From the IMG/VR virus record IMGVR_UViG_3300035698_013740, positions 1 through 64,000 of that record: 64,000 nt of DNA. One strand, written 5' to 3'. The DNA is from a virus. The notes under the pieces are model-generated. The model ran no database searches. It worked only from the letters and a program-made list of their open reading frames with translations, and was not told the DNA's origin. Below, in pieces: positions 1 through 6,271 of this stretch. The position numbers and the translations under genes were made by a program. Each line of letters starts with the position of its first letter. Within the stretch, counting starts at the first letter, position 1.

Positions 1-456
1 ACGGCTAAACAAGGATTACCTACAGATGTACACCTCAGTTCAGATGGAACTACTATGATTGTAGCTGGAACGTTTGGTGGTACTAGTAATAATTCACTAG
101 ATAGATATACATTATCACAGGCGTGGACGTTGGCTTCTGCAACTCACGACGAAGCGGGGTCATTATCGCACATGGCAAATCACTCTGGAGCTTCATATGG
201 TATTTGGGGGATTGACTTTAACACCGACGGAACGACATTAATCGTAGCTGGATATGGTCCGTACGATATGGTACAACAATATTCACTGTCATCTGCATAT
301 GATTTAACTACGTTGGATTATCAATATGCTAAAACAATAAATGTAATGGACGGTGGTGCAGGTACCCCAACGAACATACGATTTGGAAATAGTGGTGCTA
401 AAGTTTACATAAATTCATTTGATGATCAAGTCATGTACGAATATGACTTAACATAA
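1..456 (+). CDS. Beta-propeller-like tail-fibre-type protein, 3' end only
   Basis: The frame is open from base 1, so only the last 151 codons of a longer gene are present. The visible part carries propeller-type repeats: 'SDGTTMIVAG' followed by 'DRYTLSQAW', then 'TDGTTLIVAG' followed by 'QQYSLSSAYDL', ending 'DDQVMYEYDLT'. A hydrophobic strand followed by a 'QYSLS/YDLT' strand is a repeat style common in fibre or receptor-binding proteins of aquatic phages. The following genes are tail accessory and sheath genes, which fits a virion role. The ligand cannot be told from the sequence. Truncation is by the window edge, not by mutation. Confidence 0.6.
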   Translation, partial: TAKQGLPTDVHLSSDGTTMIVAGTFGGTSNNSLDRYTLSQAWTLASATHDEAGSLSHMANHSGASYGIWGIDFNTDGTTLIVAGYGPYDMVQQYSLSSAYDLTTLDYQYAKTINVMDGGAGTPTNIRFGNSGAKVYINSFDDQVMYEYDLT

Positions 457-467
457 TATTTATAATC

Positions 468-1037
468 ATGTTAGTAAAAATAAATAACGATAATACAATT
501 GCACAATTTCCGTACTCTGAAAGAGAGTTACGTAGAGATAACCCATCAGTAAGTTTTCCACGACAGATTCCAATTGGAGTGTTGAATGATTTTAGCGCGT
601 TTATTGTCACGATTGATAATAAACCTGAAATTGATGTAGCCACTCATAGAATTGTGAGAAACCAATTTCCTACATTAATTTCTGGAAATTGGATATTAGG
701 TTGGACATCTATTGCATTAGAGTTAGATCAAATTGATTCTGTAATAAGTGGATTCAAACATAAAGTTACTAAAGAAGCAAATCGTCGTGTAGATTTAATT
801 GCAGGTAATTCAACAGATAAGCTCATGTCTATGATGATTGCAATTGATTTATTGGATATTAAAAACTCTAGAGCTTGGACTCCAGGTGAACGATCTTCTA
901 TGGTTCATCTACGCAATGTAAAAGCCGCAATACGTTCTATACGGATTGCATCGGCTACAATTAAGGTATCTATGGAATCTATGACAGGAGCTCAATTAGA
1001 ATCTGTTGATATTTCTAATCACCCAAATTGGCCATAA
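468..1037 (+). CDS. Tail accessory / fibre-assembly-like protein
   Basis: A 189-residue protein. The N-terminal 75 residues have the layout seen in many small phage tail accessory or fibre-assembly proteins: 'PYSERELRRDNPSVSFP', then a turn-rich 'VTIDNKPEIDVATHRIV' stretch, then 'GNWILGWTSI'. The rest (about 85-189) is predicted mostly helical, with a 'DLIAGNSTDKLMSMMIAIDL' stretch. It lies 11 bases after the fibre-type gene and 10 before the next one, so the three probably form one unit. Family membership is from pattern memory only; function in fibre attachment or folding is inferred. Confidence 0.45.
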   Translation: MLVKINNDNTIAQFPYSERELRRDNPSVSFPRQIPIGVLNDFSAFIVTIDNKPEIDVATHRIVRNQFPTLISGNWILGWTSIALELDQIDSVISGFKHKVTKEANRRVDLIAGNSTDKLMSMMIAIDLLDIKNSRAWTPGERSSMVHLRNVKAAIRSIRIASATIKVSMESMTGAQLESVDISNHPNWP

Positions 1038-1047
1038 TTGAATACAC

Positions 1048-1410
1048 ATGGATACTCCAAATATTACGTATAGCGTCCGTAAAAAATCTTGGATTCTAAC
1101 TCAGGATTTTTACTTTGCAGATGGTTTATATCTCATTAGAGTTCCAAAGGAGTTTGAATTCAATTTGGCATCAGTACCTAGATTCCTATGGATCATTATA
1201 CCTCCATTTGAACTATCAATCCTGGCTCCTCTTATACACGATTACATTTACAGAACTGACGGCATAGTAGAAAATGTCAAATATACTAGACTAGAAACAG
1301 ATAAGCTTTTTAAAATTTTGATGAAACGCGAAGGAGTATCCAATTTTAAGGCAAATATATCATATTTAGCAGTGCGTGCACTTGGATGGATTCATTGGTA
1401 TTCAAAATAG
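1048..1410 (+). CDS. DUF1353-family phage protein
   Basis: A 120-residue protein with the DUF1353 pattern: 'FEFNLASVPRFLWIIIP' (about 32-48), then 'LAPLIHDYIYRTDG' (about 56-69) with the conserved His-Asp pair, then a helical tail ending 'AVRALGWIHWYSK'. DUF1353 proteins are small, usually phage-encoded and of unknown function; they are often near tail or lysis genes. It ends in TAG, which shows that TAG is a normal stop in this genome. The hydrophobic segments are too short and interrupted to be confident membrane helices. Confidence 0.65.
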   Translation: MDTPNITYSVRKKSWILTQDFYFADGLYLIRVPKEFEFNLASVPRFLWIIIPPFELSILAPLIHDYIYRTDGIVENVKYTRLETDKLFKILMKREGVSNFKANISYLAVRALGWIHWYSK

Positions 1411-1420
1411 TAGAATATAT

Positions 1421-1433
1421 ATACTTATCTGTA
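1421..1433 (+). promoter_or_regulatory. Late-promoter-like element ATACTTAT
   Basis: ATACTTATCTGTA lies 58 bases before the start of the next gene in an 81-base gap. It matches the recurring ATAYTTAT element listed elsewhere in the window (for example 15999 and 57954, which also continue into CTGTA). The role as a late promoter is inferred from position and repetition. Confidence 0.4.
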
Positions 1434-1437
1434 TGAC

Positions 1438-1453
1438 GCTAGTATATACTAGC
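1438..1453. promoter_or_regulatory. 16-bp perfect palindrome, possible operator
   Basis: GCTAGTATATACTAGC is its own reverse complement over all 16 bases. It sits 4 bases after the promoter-like element at 1421-1433 and 38 bases before the start at 1492. A binding site for a dimeric regulator is one reading; a chance AT-rich palindrome or a short RNA hairpin are others. Confidence 0.35.
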
Positions 1454-1491
1454 ATGACTTTAAAACTTAATCCCTAAATAGAGGAAAACCC

Positions 1492-1830
1492 ATGTCTAAG
1501 ACAAAGAACAAAGACGGAGTATTGGATCTGTCACAGAACGTAGTAGAAGACGCAGTTGTAAATAACGGACAACTCACAGAAGATGAAATTGGTGCAGTTA
1601 GAAATATTAGAAATAGAAGCACTGAGATTACACTAAAATTAGGACAGCTTAGATTAGAACAAATTAGAGTTCAATCTAGACTAGCACAGGTAAATAACTC
1701 AGAAACAGAGTTGATAGAAGAATATGGTAGATTGGTTCAGCAAGAGCAAGATACATTCAGTTCCATAAGTGAAAAATATGGTCAAGGAGAGTTAAATCTA
1801 GAAACTGGAACGTTTACTCCTGCAGAATAA
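1492..1830 (+). CDS. Small coiled-coil protein, unknown function
   Basis: A 112-residue protein that I do not recognise. Residues about 38-95 are a continuous helix with heptad-like spacing of Leu/Ile ('ITLKLGQLRLEQIRVQSRL' and onward), so a coiled coil is likely; the N terminus is polar and charged and the C terminus is a short extended tail. The start is preceded by AGAGGAAAA at good spacing. It has its own promoter-like element and sits directly before the tail sheath gene, so a virion or tail-assembly role is plausible but not shown. Confidence 0.55.
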   Translation: MSKTKNKDGVLDLSQNVVEDAVVNNGQLTEDEIGAVRNIRNRSTEITLKLGQLRLEQIRVQSRLAQVNNSETELIEEYGRLVQQEQDTFSSISEKYGQGELNLETGTFTPAE

Positions 1831-1863
1831 TTTTTCAAAAAATAACGTTTCAACTTATTGAAT

Positions 1864-1873
1864 TATACTTATA
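1864..1873 (+). promoter_or_regulatory. Late-promoter-like element TATACTTATA
   Basis: TATACTTATA lies 39 bases before the sheath start codon, with a clear ribosome site (AGGAG at 1901-1905) between. It is one of the ATAYTTAT set; sheath is a typical late gene, which supports the reading. Confidence 0.45.
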
Positions 1874-1912
1874 GAAGAATTGTAGCGATTTTTAAACAAT
1901 AGGAGAATTTAG

Positions 1913-4234
1913 ATGGCAGAAAAGATTGTCAGTCCAGGAGTATTCACACGAGAAAGAGATTTAACTTTCATACAGCAAGGTGTTGCCGAAATAGGTGCAG
2001 CTATTGTTGGTGTATATCCAAAAGGACCAGCATTTGTTCCTACTACGGTAGAAACGCAAGGAGATTTACAGGCTATGTTTGGAGTACCTGATGGCAAACA
2101 TTATGGTCAATATGTAGCAGAAGACTATTTACGACAAGGTGGAAAGGTAACAGTAGTTAGAGTCGGTGGTTTGGGTGGATATACTCAAACAGATGCACTA
2201 GCTCTTAAGGTAACATTAAGTGGTTCAGTTAGTACTGTAGCCATTTTGATGTCAACCTCACAGGATAGTGGATTAACTGGATTTACTACTTCAACATTCC
2301 TTCATGATACTTCGGCAGGATCTGCAAGTTACTCTAGCACAGAAACTGGAGTATTAAATTTATCTGGATCTGGAGTAACTGGAACAGATTATTCTGTATC
2401 GTTAGATCCTAAATCTCCAGATTATATTAAGAATGTTTTTGGTCAAAGTCCGCTGGGTCTTAAGGGAGGATACAATTACCTTATGTTTGATGAAAAATTA
2501 TCAAATTATACAGGATCTGCTGCACCTGGAATAACTGCATCTATATCTGTAATTTCTACTGTAGATTTTTCTTATGATATGTCAGTTGCAACTACTCCTT
2601 GGTTTCTATCACAGAAAATTTCAAGTGCTAGATACCAACTATTTAAATTCCATACATTGGGAAGTGGCACAAATGCAAATCGCCAAGTTAAAATTGCTAT
2701 AGATTCGGTTAGAGTTGCAGGTTCGGTTCTAAATTCAGATTACGGTACGTTTAATGTTACTGTTAGAGAGTATGGTGATACTGATGCACGACCTATTGTT
2801 TTAGAATCGTTCCAAGGCGTAAGTCTTAACAAAGAAGATACATCCAATTATATTGGCGCAGTTATTGGTGACAGAAATGTTACTGTAGATTCAAATGGTG
2901 ATTTATCTGAAACGGGCGATTGGGAAAATAGATCTAAATACATAAGAGTAGAAGTTAAGGGTGAAGGAACTTATCCTGTTACTGCTATTCCTGCTGGATT
3001 TGAAGCATTGGCACTACCTGTAAATGAGTCAACACTTCCAGTTGTAACATATACAACTGCATCTCTTACAGATCCATATACGAATTATAGCGGATTTGAT
3101 TTTAACAGATCAGATAATTTAAACTATGTAAATCCAACACCAGAAACTGCTGCATATGGAAATAACGTTTCATTCTCTCTAGACGAAACACTTGGAATAA
3201 GCGGATTAGGATTAGAACTCACAGGTTCTACACAAACTTCTGCTGATTTGAAGCAACGTAGATTTATAGTTGGATTTCAGGGTGGATTTGATGGATTGAG
3301 TCCATCAATTAGTGCATCTGTTGGTAGCAATATTTCAGCTGCAAATACATTTGGACTTGATTGTTCAACTTCAGCATCTAGTGGATCAGTTGCATACGCT
3401 AGGGCATTAAACGCAATTTCAAATCAAGATGAATTTGATATTAATTTACTAGTAACACCTGGAATTATAAGAAGCTTACATTCTTCTGTAACTACCAAGG
3501 CAATTGATGTTTGCGAAGATAGAGCAGATTGTTTCTATATTGCAGATTTAGTTGGATCTGACGCCACTGATGATGATGTGTTGGCTCAAGCAGAATTAGT
3601 TAATACTAGTTATGCTGCTACATATTACCCATGGGTGAAACTTAAAGATTCTAATACAAACCAATTAGTAACTGTACCTCCGTCGGTAGTAATGCCTGGA
3701 GTATATGCAGCTAACGATAGGTTAGGTGGTGAATGGTGGGCTCCAGCAGGATTCAATAGAGGTGGACTACCTGGAGTTGTATCTGCAGTTAAAAAGCTTA
3801 AACACACTTCTAGGGATGTTCTATACGAAGGAAAAGTTAATCCTATTGTGAGATTCCCAGGTAAGGGAGTAGTAGCATGGGGACAAAAAACTCTACAAAG
3901 TAAAGCATCGGCTCTAGATAGAATTAATGTTCGTAGATTGTTAATTGCACTTAAGAAATTTGTGGCATCGACATCTAAGTTCTTAGTATTCGAACAGAAC
4001 ACTACTGCTACTAGAAGAAGATTCCTAAGCACAGTTAATCCTTACTTGAATGAAATTCAGGCTCGTCAAGGACTAACAGCGTTTAGAATTGTTATGGATG
4101 AAAGTAATAATGGACCAGAGATTATTGATCGCAATATGCTTCAAGGTCAAGTATTTATTCAACCTACACGAACTGCAGAATTCTTAGTAATAGACTTTAA
4201 CGTATTACCGACGGGGGCCCAATTTGCCATATAA
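1913..4234 (+). CDS. Tail sheath protein (T4 gp18-like)
   Basis: This 773-residue protein forms the contractile outer sheath of the tail. It starts 'IVSPGVFTRERDLTF', the usual sheath opening, and its C-terminal third has conserved sheath segments: 'GGEWWAPAGFNRGGL' (about 606-620), 'NPIVRFPGKGVVAWGQKTL' (about 642-660), 'NVRRLLIALKKFV' and a final beta segment 'EFLVIDFNVLPTGAQFAI'. The long Ser/Thr/Gly-rich middle (about 90-480) fits the surface protrusion domains, which vary between phages; T4 gp18 is 659 residues, so this copy has larger inserts. It is followed by a terminator-like hairpin and then the tube gene, the usual sheath-tube order. Confidence 0.95.
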   Translation: MAEKIVSPGVFTRERDLTFIQQGVAEIGAAIVGVYPKGPAFVPTTVETQGDLQAMFGVPDGKHYGQYVAEDYLRQGGKVTVVRVGGLGGYTQTDALALKVTLSGSVSTVAILMSTSQDSGLTGFTTSTFLHDTSAGSASYSSTETGVLNLSGSGVTGTDYSVSLDPKSPDYIKNVFGQSPLGLKGGYNYLMFDEKLSNYTGSAAPGITASISVISTVDFSYDMSVATTPWFLSQKISSARYQLFKFHTLGSGTNANRQVKIAIDSVRVAGSVLNSDYGTFNVTVREYGDTDARPIVLESFQGVSLNKEDTSNYIGAVIGDRNVTVDSNGDLSETGDWENRSKYIRVEVKGEGTYPVTAIPAGFEALALPVNESTLPVVTYTTASLTDPYTNYSGFDFNRSDNLNYVNPTPETAAYGNNVSFSLDETLGISGLGLELTGSTQTSADLKQRRFIVGFQGGFDGLSPSISASVGSNISAANTFGLDCSTSASSGSVAYARALNAISNQDEFDINLLVTPGIIRSLHSSVTTKAIDVCEDRADCFYIADLVGSDATDDDVLAQAELVNTSYAATYYPWVKLKDSNTNQLVTVPPSVVMPGVYAANDRLGGEWWAPAGFNRGGLPGVVSAVKKLKHTSRDVLYEGKVNPIVRFPGKGVVAWGQKTLQSKASALDRINVRRLLIALKKFVASTSKFLVFEQNTTATRRRFLSTVNPYLNEIQARQGLTAFRIVMDESNNGPEIIDRNMLQGQVFIQPTRTAEFLVIDFNVLPTGAQFAI

Positions 4235-4270
4235 TATGTAAGTTAAAATCAATTACAATAAAAAATAAGA

Positions 4271-4318
4271 AAATCTTATATCTATTAGTTGTTACACCAA
4301 TAAGTATAAGATTTTTTT
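4271..4318 (+). terminator. Intrinsic terminator after the sheath gene
   Basis: A perfect 10-bp stem, AAATCTTATA at 4271-4280 with TATAAGATTT at 4305-4314, is followed by a T run. It lies 36 bases after the sheath stop and would limit read-through into the tube gene, which has its own promoter-like element. Confidence 0.75.
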
Positions 4319-4426
4319 ATGCGCAAAACCAATTATAGTGATTTTGACAGAGAGAAGTTATTTAAGGAAAATGGATACGATGTTGAAATTGTTTGGGAAA
4401 ATAAAACTAAAACTAGTATATCTTAA
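4319..4426 (+). pseudogene. Short remnant resembling the C terminus of a phage homing-type endonuclease
   Basis: A 35-codon frame beginning ATGCGCAAAACC encodes 'DREKLFKENGYDVEIVWE'. The pattern R-E-K-x-(8)-G-Y-x-V-x-x-V-W-E is the end of many phage GIY-YIG or Vsr-like endonucleases, where it is preceded by a catalytic domain of 100 or more residues. No such domain precedes it here; the frame opens at the terminator T run. It looks like what is left after deletion of a mobile endonuclease gene from the sheath-tube junction. It could instead be a real small gene, but there is no good ribosome site. Confidence 0.4.
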
Positions 4427-4433
4427 TATTTAT
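4426..4433 (+). promoter_or_regulatory. Late-promoter-like element ATATTTAT
   Basis: ATATTTAT lies 26 bases before the tube start and just after the terminator-bounded gap. It is one of the recurring set and sits before a typical late structural gene. Confidence 0.4.
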
Positions 4434-4459
4434 TAGTAATATACAAACACGAGATCATT

Positions 4460-4942
4460 ATGGCAAGAGAAGAATTAGTTTGGCGACCAGTGGAACCAAA
4501 AACACAAAACAGGTTCTGGTTTTATTTAGAACCAGGTGGCGTACCAAGTCATCTATGCGTGGCAACTAATAAGCCATCGTTTACTATGAGTCCAATTATA
4601 GTTGACCATTTAAATGTTCAACGTAAATTTAAGGGCAAAATGGAATGGCAAGATATAACTCTTACCTTAAACGACGTAATAGATCCAATTGCAGCAGCAT
4701 CGGTACATGATTGGGTATTGGCCCATCACGATCCTGTTACTGGTGTAGACGGTTATGCAGAAGATTACAAAAGGGAACTTCAATTGGACGCAATTGGACC
4801 AGATCTAGAACCCGTGGAAACATGGATTCTTAATGGTGCATTCATTATTGGAACTAACTATGGTGATTTAGATTTCGCAAGTAATGAAAAACTTACTATC
4901 GAATTGACTCTGGCATACGATTATGCAGAACTTCTATTTTAA
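4460..4942 (+). CDS. Tail tube protein (T4 gp19-like)
   Basis: A 160-residue protein; T4 gp19 is 163. It builds the inner tube through which DNA passes. Visible hallmarks are 'PKTQNRFWFYL' near the N terminus, 'IIVDHLNVQRKFKGKMEWQD' (about 47-66), the 'HDWVLAHHDPVTG' helix and turn, and the closing 'NEKLTIELTLAYDYAEL' beta strand, which is the conserved end of T4-type tube subunits. Position directly after the sheath and before the tail chaperone and tape measure supports the call. Confidence 0.9.
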   Translation: MAREELVWRPVEPKTQNRFWFYLEPGGVPSHLCVATNKPSFTMSPIIVDHLNVQRKFKGKMEWQDITLTLNDVIDPIAAASVHDWVLAHHDPVTGVDGYAEDYKRELQLDAIGPDLEPVETWILNGAFIIGTNYGDLDFASNEKLTIELTLAYDYAELLF

Positions 4943-4966
4943 CAAATAGACATTTAACAATAAAAA

Positions 4967-5764
4967 ATGGAAAAGGTTACAAGAGCGGGGGTTAAGACTC
5001 CTAAAGCAGAAAAGGCAACATACGCATTTCCAACTGAAGTAATTGATCTTCCTAGTTTAGGCAGATTATATCCAGAAGGCCATGCATTATCTAGTGGTAA
5101 TATTGAAATAAAATATATGACTGCTAGAGAGGAGGATATTCTTACTTCCCAAAATCTAATTAACAAAGGAATAGTTCTAGATAAGTTATTAGAATCTGTA
5201 ATCGTTACAGATGTAGATGTAGATGATTTAGTTGTAGGTGATAAAAACGCAATTTTACTTGCATCTAGAATATTGGCATACGGACCAGATTACGATTCTA
5301 GAATAACATGTCCTAGTTGCAACACAGTCAATGAAGTATCTGTAGACTTATCTGTATTAGAAAACAAAGATGTTGAGCTATTAGATGGGAACGGAAATTC
5401 ATTTGGGTTTAAACTTCCACAATCTGGAGTAGAAATTACTTTTAAAATTCTAACTCATGGTGATATTCGAAAGATTCAAAACGAAATTGACACATGGGAA
5501 AAACTAGGTAATGAAGTCAGAGCAGAAATGAGTATTAGATATAAATTCATGATTACATCTGTTGGTGGAAATACTAGTAAAGCATACATTAAGGAATTTG
5601 TTAGAAATGGATTTACTATGCAAGATTCTTCTGCGTTAAAGGAGCACATATTTGATATGTCTCCAGGAATAGATCAAACATTTGATTTTGGTTGTCAGAG
5701 GTGCGACTACACTGAAAGGCTTAAAATACCTTTCGGTATAGACTTTTTTTGGCCTTCCATCTAA
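4967..5764 (+). CDS. Tail assembly chaperone / baseplate hub protein (T4 gp26/gp51-like), zero-frame product
   Basis: A 265-residue protein of the T4 gp26/gp51 type. It has 'EVIDLPSLGRLYPEGHAL' (about 24-41), 'IEIKYMTAREEDILTS' and 'YDSRITCPSCNTVNEVSVDL', with a second Cys pair in 'GCQRCDY' near the end, so a zinc-binding knuckle is likely. The zero frame stops six codons after TTTTTTT, with last residues 'FFWPSI'. Its place between tube and tape measure is where tailed phages keep a tail assembly chaperone made in short and frameshifted long forms. The second frame continues directly (see 5744-5963). Start ATG at 4967 follows ACAATAAAAA; no strong ribosome site is visible. Confidence 0.8.
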   Translation: MEKVTRAGVKTPKAEKATYAFPTEVIDLPSLGRLYPEGHALSSGNIEIKYMTAREEDILTSQNLINKGIVLDKLLESVIVTDVDVDDLVVGDKNAILLASRILAYGPDYDSRITCPSCNTVNEVSVDLSVLENKDVELLDGNGNSFGFKLPQSGVEITFKILTHGDIRKIQNEIDTWEKLGNEVRAEMSIRYKFMITSVGGNTSKAYIKEFVRNGFTMQDSSALKEHIFDMSPGIDQTFDFGCQRCDYTERLKIPFGIDFFWPSI

Positions 5765-5963
5765 CTATAAATCCATTCTACTAAGTCACATTTGGGAGTT
5801 GACTTATTACGGTAACGGATTCACACATTCAGATGTATGGAGTTTACCAGTTAGATATAGAATATTTTATCACGGAAAATTGATAGAAGCAAAAGAAAAA
5901 GAAAAACCCACACAATCTGCACCAACATCAACTACAAACACTAATATAAGTCCAGGAAGATAA
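5744..5963 (+). other. Candidate programmed ribosomal frameshift and 70-codon extension of the tail chaperone
   Basis: The zero frame reads GAC TTT TTT TGG. Moving +1 (or -2) on the seven T residues at 5744-5750 enters a frame open from the stop-free 'GLPSNYKSILLSHIWEL' through 'SDVWSLPVRYRIFYHGKL' to a Lys/Glu-rich and Thr/Ser-rich tail, stopping at TAA 5961-5963. The extension has no ATG, GTG or good ribosome site of its own, uses normal codons for this phage, and its stop lies in the loop of the terminator hairpin. This matches the G/GT type of tail chaperone expression. A single-base homopolymer sequencing error would give the same picture and would make it one 331-335 residue gene. Confidence 0.6.
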
Positions 5964-5980
5964 TTTCTCTGGACTTTTTT
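5948..5980 (+). terminator. Intrinsic terminator ending the chaperone extension
   Basis: AAGTCCAG at 5948-5955 pairs with CTGGACTT at 5969-5976, followed by a T run. The stop codon of the frameshift extension is inside the loop, so gene end and terminator are superimposed, which supports the extension being translated. Confidence 0.7.
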
Positions 5981-5989
5981 AGTTTCTAG

Positions 5990-5997
5990 ATATTTAT
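5990..5997 (+). promoter_or_regulatory. Late-promoter-like element ATATTTAT
   Basis: ATATTTAT sits 10 bases after the terminator and 21 bases before the next start codon, the shortest promoter-to-start distance of the set. Confidence 0.4.
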
Positions 5998-6018
5998 CCA
6001 CAAGTAACTGAGTCAAAA

Positions 6019-6261
6019 ATGGAATTTATAACTGAAAATTTTCTTAAGCAATTAATAACGATACTAAAGCCGTTAGATAAATCTGGGCTTAGTGTCAGGC
6101 AAATTATAAAGAAAATCAACGCAGATCCTGATATGAAGGCCCACTTTAAGAAAATGGGCAAAGATGCTGCAATAATTAAAAAGGCTGCAGCAAAACGCAG
6201 AAAGGAAGATCCAACATTTGATGCAATTCATGGAATGTTAGACAAATACTTAGACGCTTAA
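6019..6261 (+). CDS. Small basic helical protein before the tape measure, unknown
   Basis: An 80-residue protein that I do not recognise. It is predicted all helical and strongly basic in the middle ('KKAAAKRRKEDPTFDAIHG'), with a final amphipathic helix 'GMLDKYLDA'. It lies between the tail chaperone and the tape measure and ends 10 bases before the latter, so it probably belongs to the same late unit. A role in tape-measure handling or hub assembly would fit the position but nothing in the sequence shows it. Confidence 0.6.
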   Translation: MEFITENFLKQLITILKPLDKSGLSVRQIIKKINADPDMKAHFKKMGKDAAIIKKAAAKRRKEDPTFDAIHGMLDKYLDA

Positions 6262-6271
6262 TTTGTAAGAT

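Noticed and set aside
3625-4032. Minus-strand 135-codon frame opposite the sheath gene
   Set aside because: It lies wholly inside a certain gene on the other strand and has no ribosome site or recognisable product.
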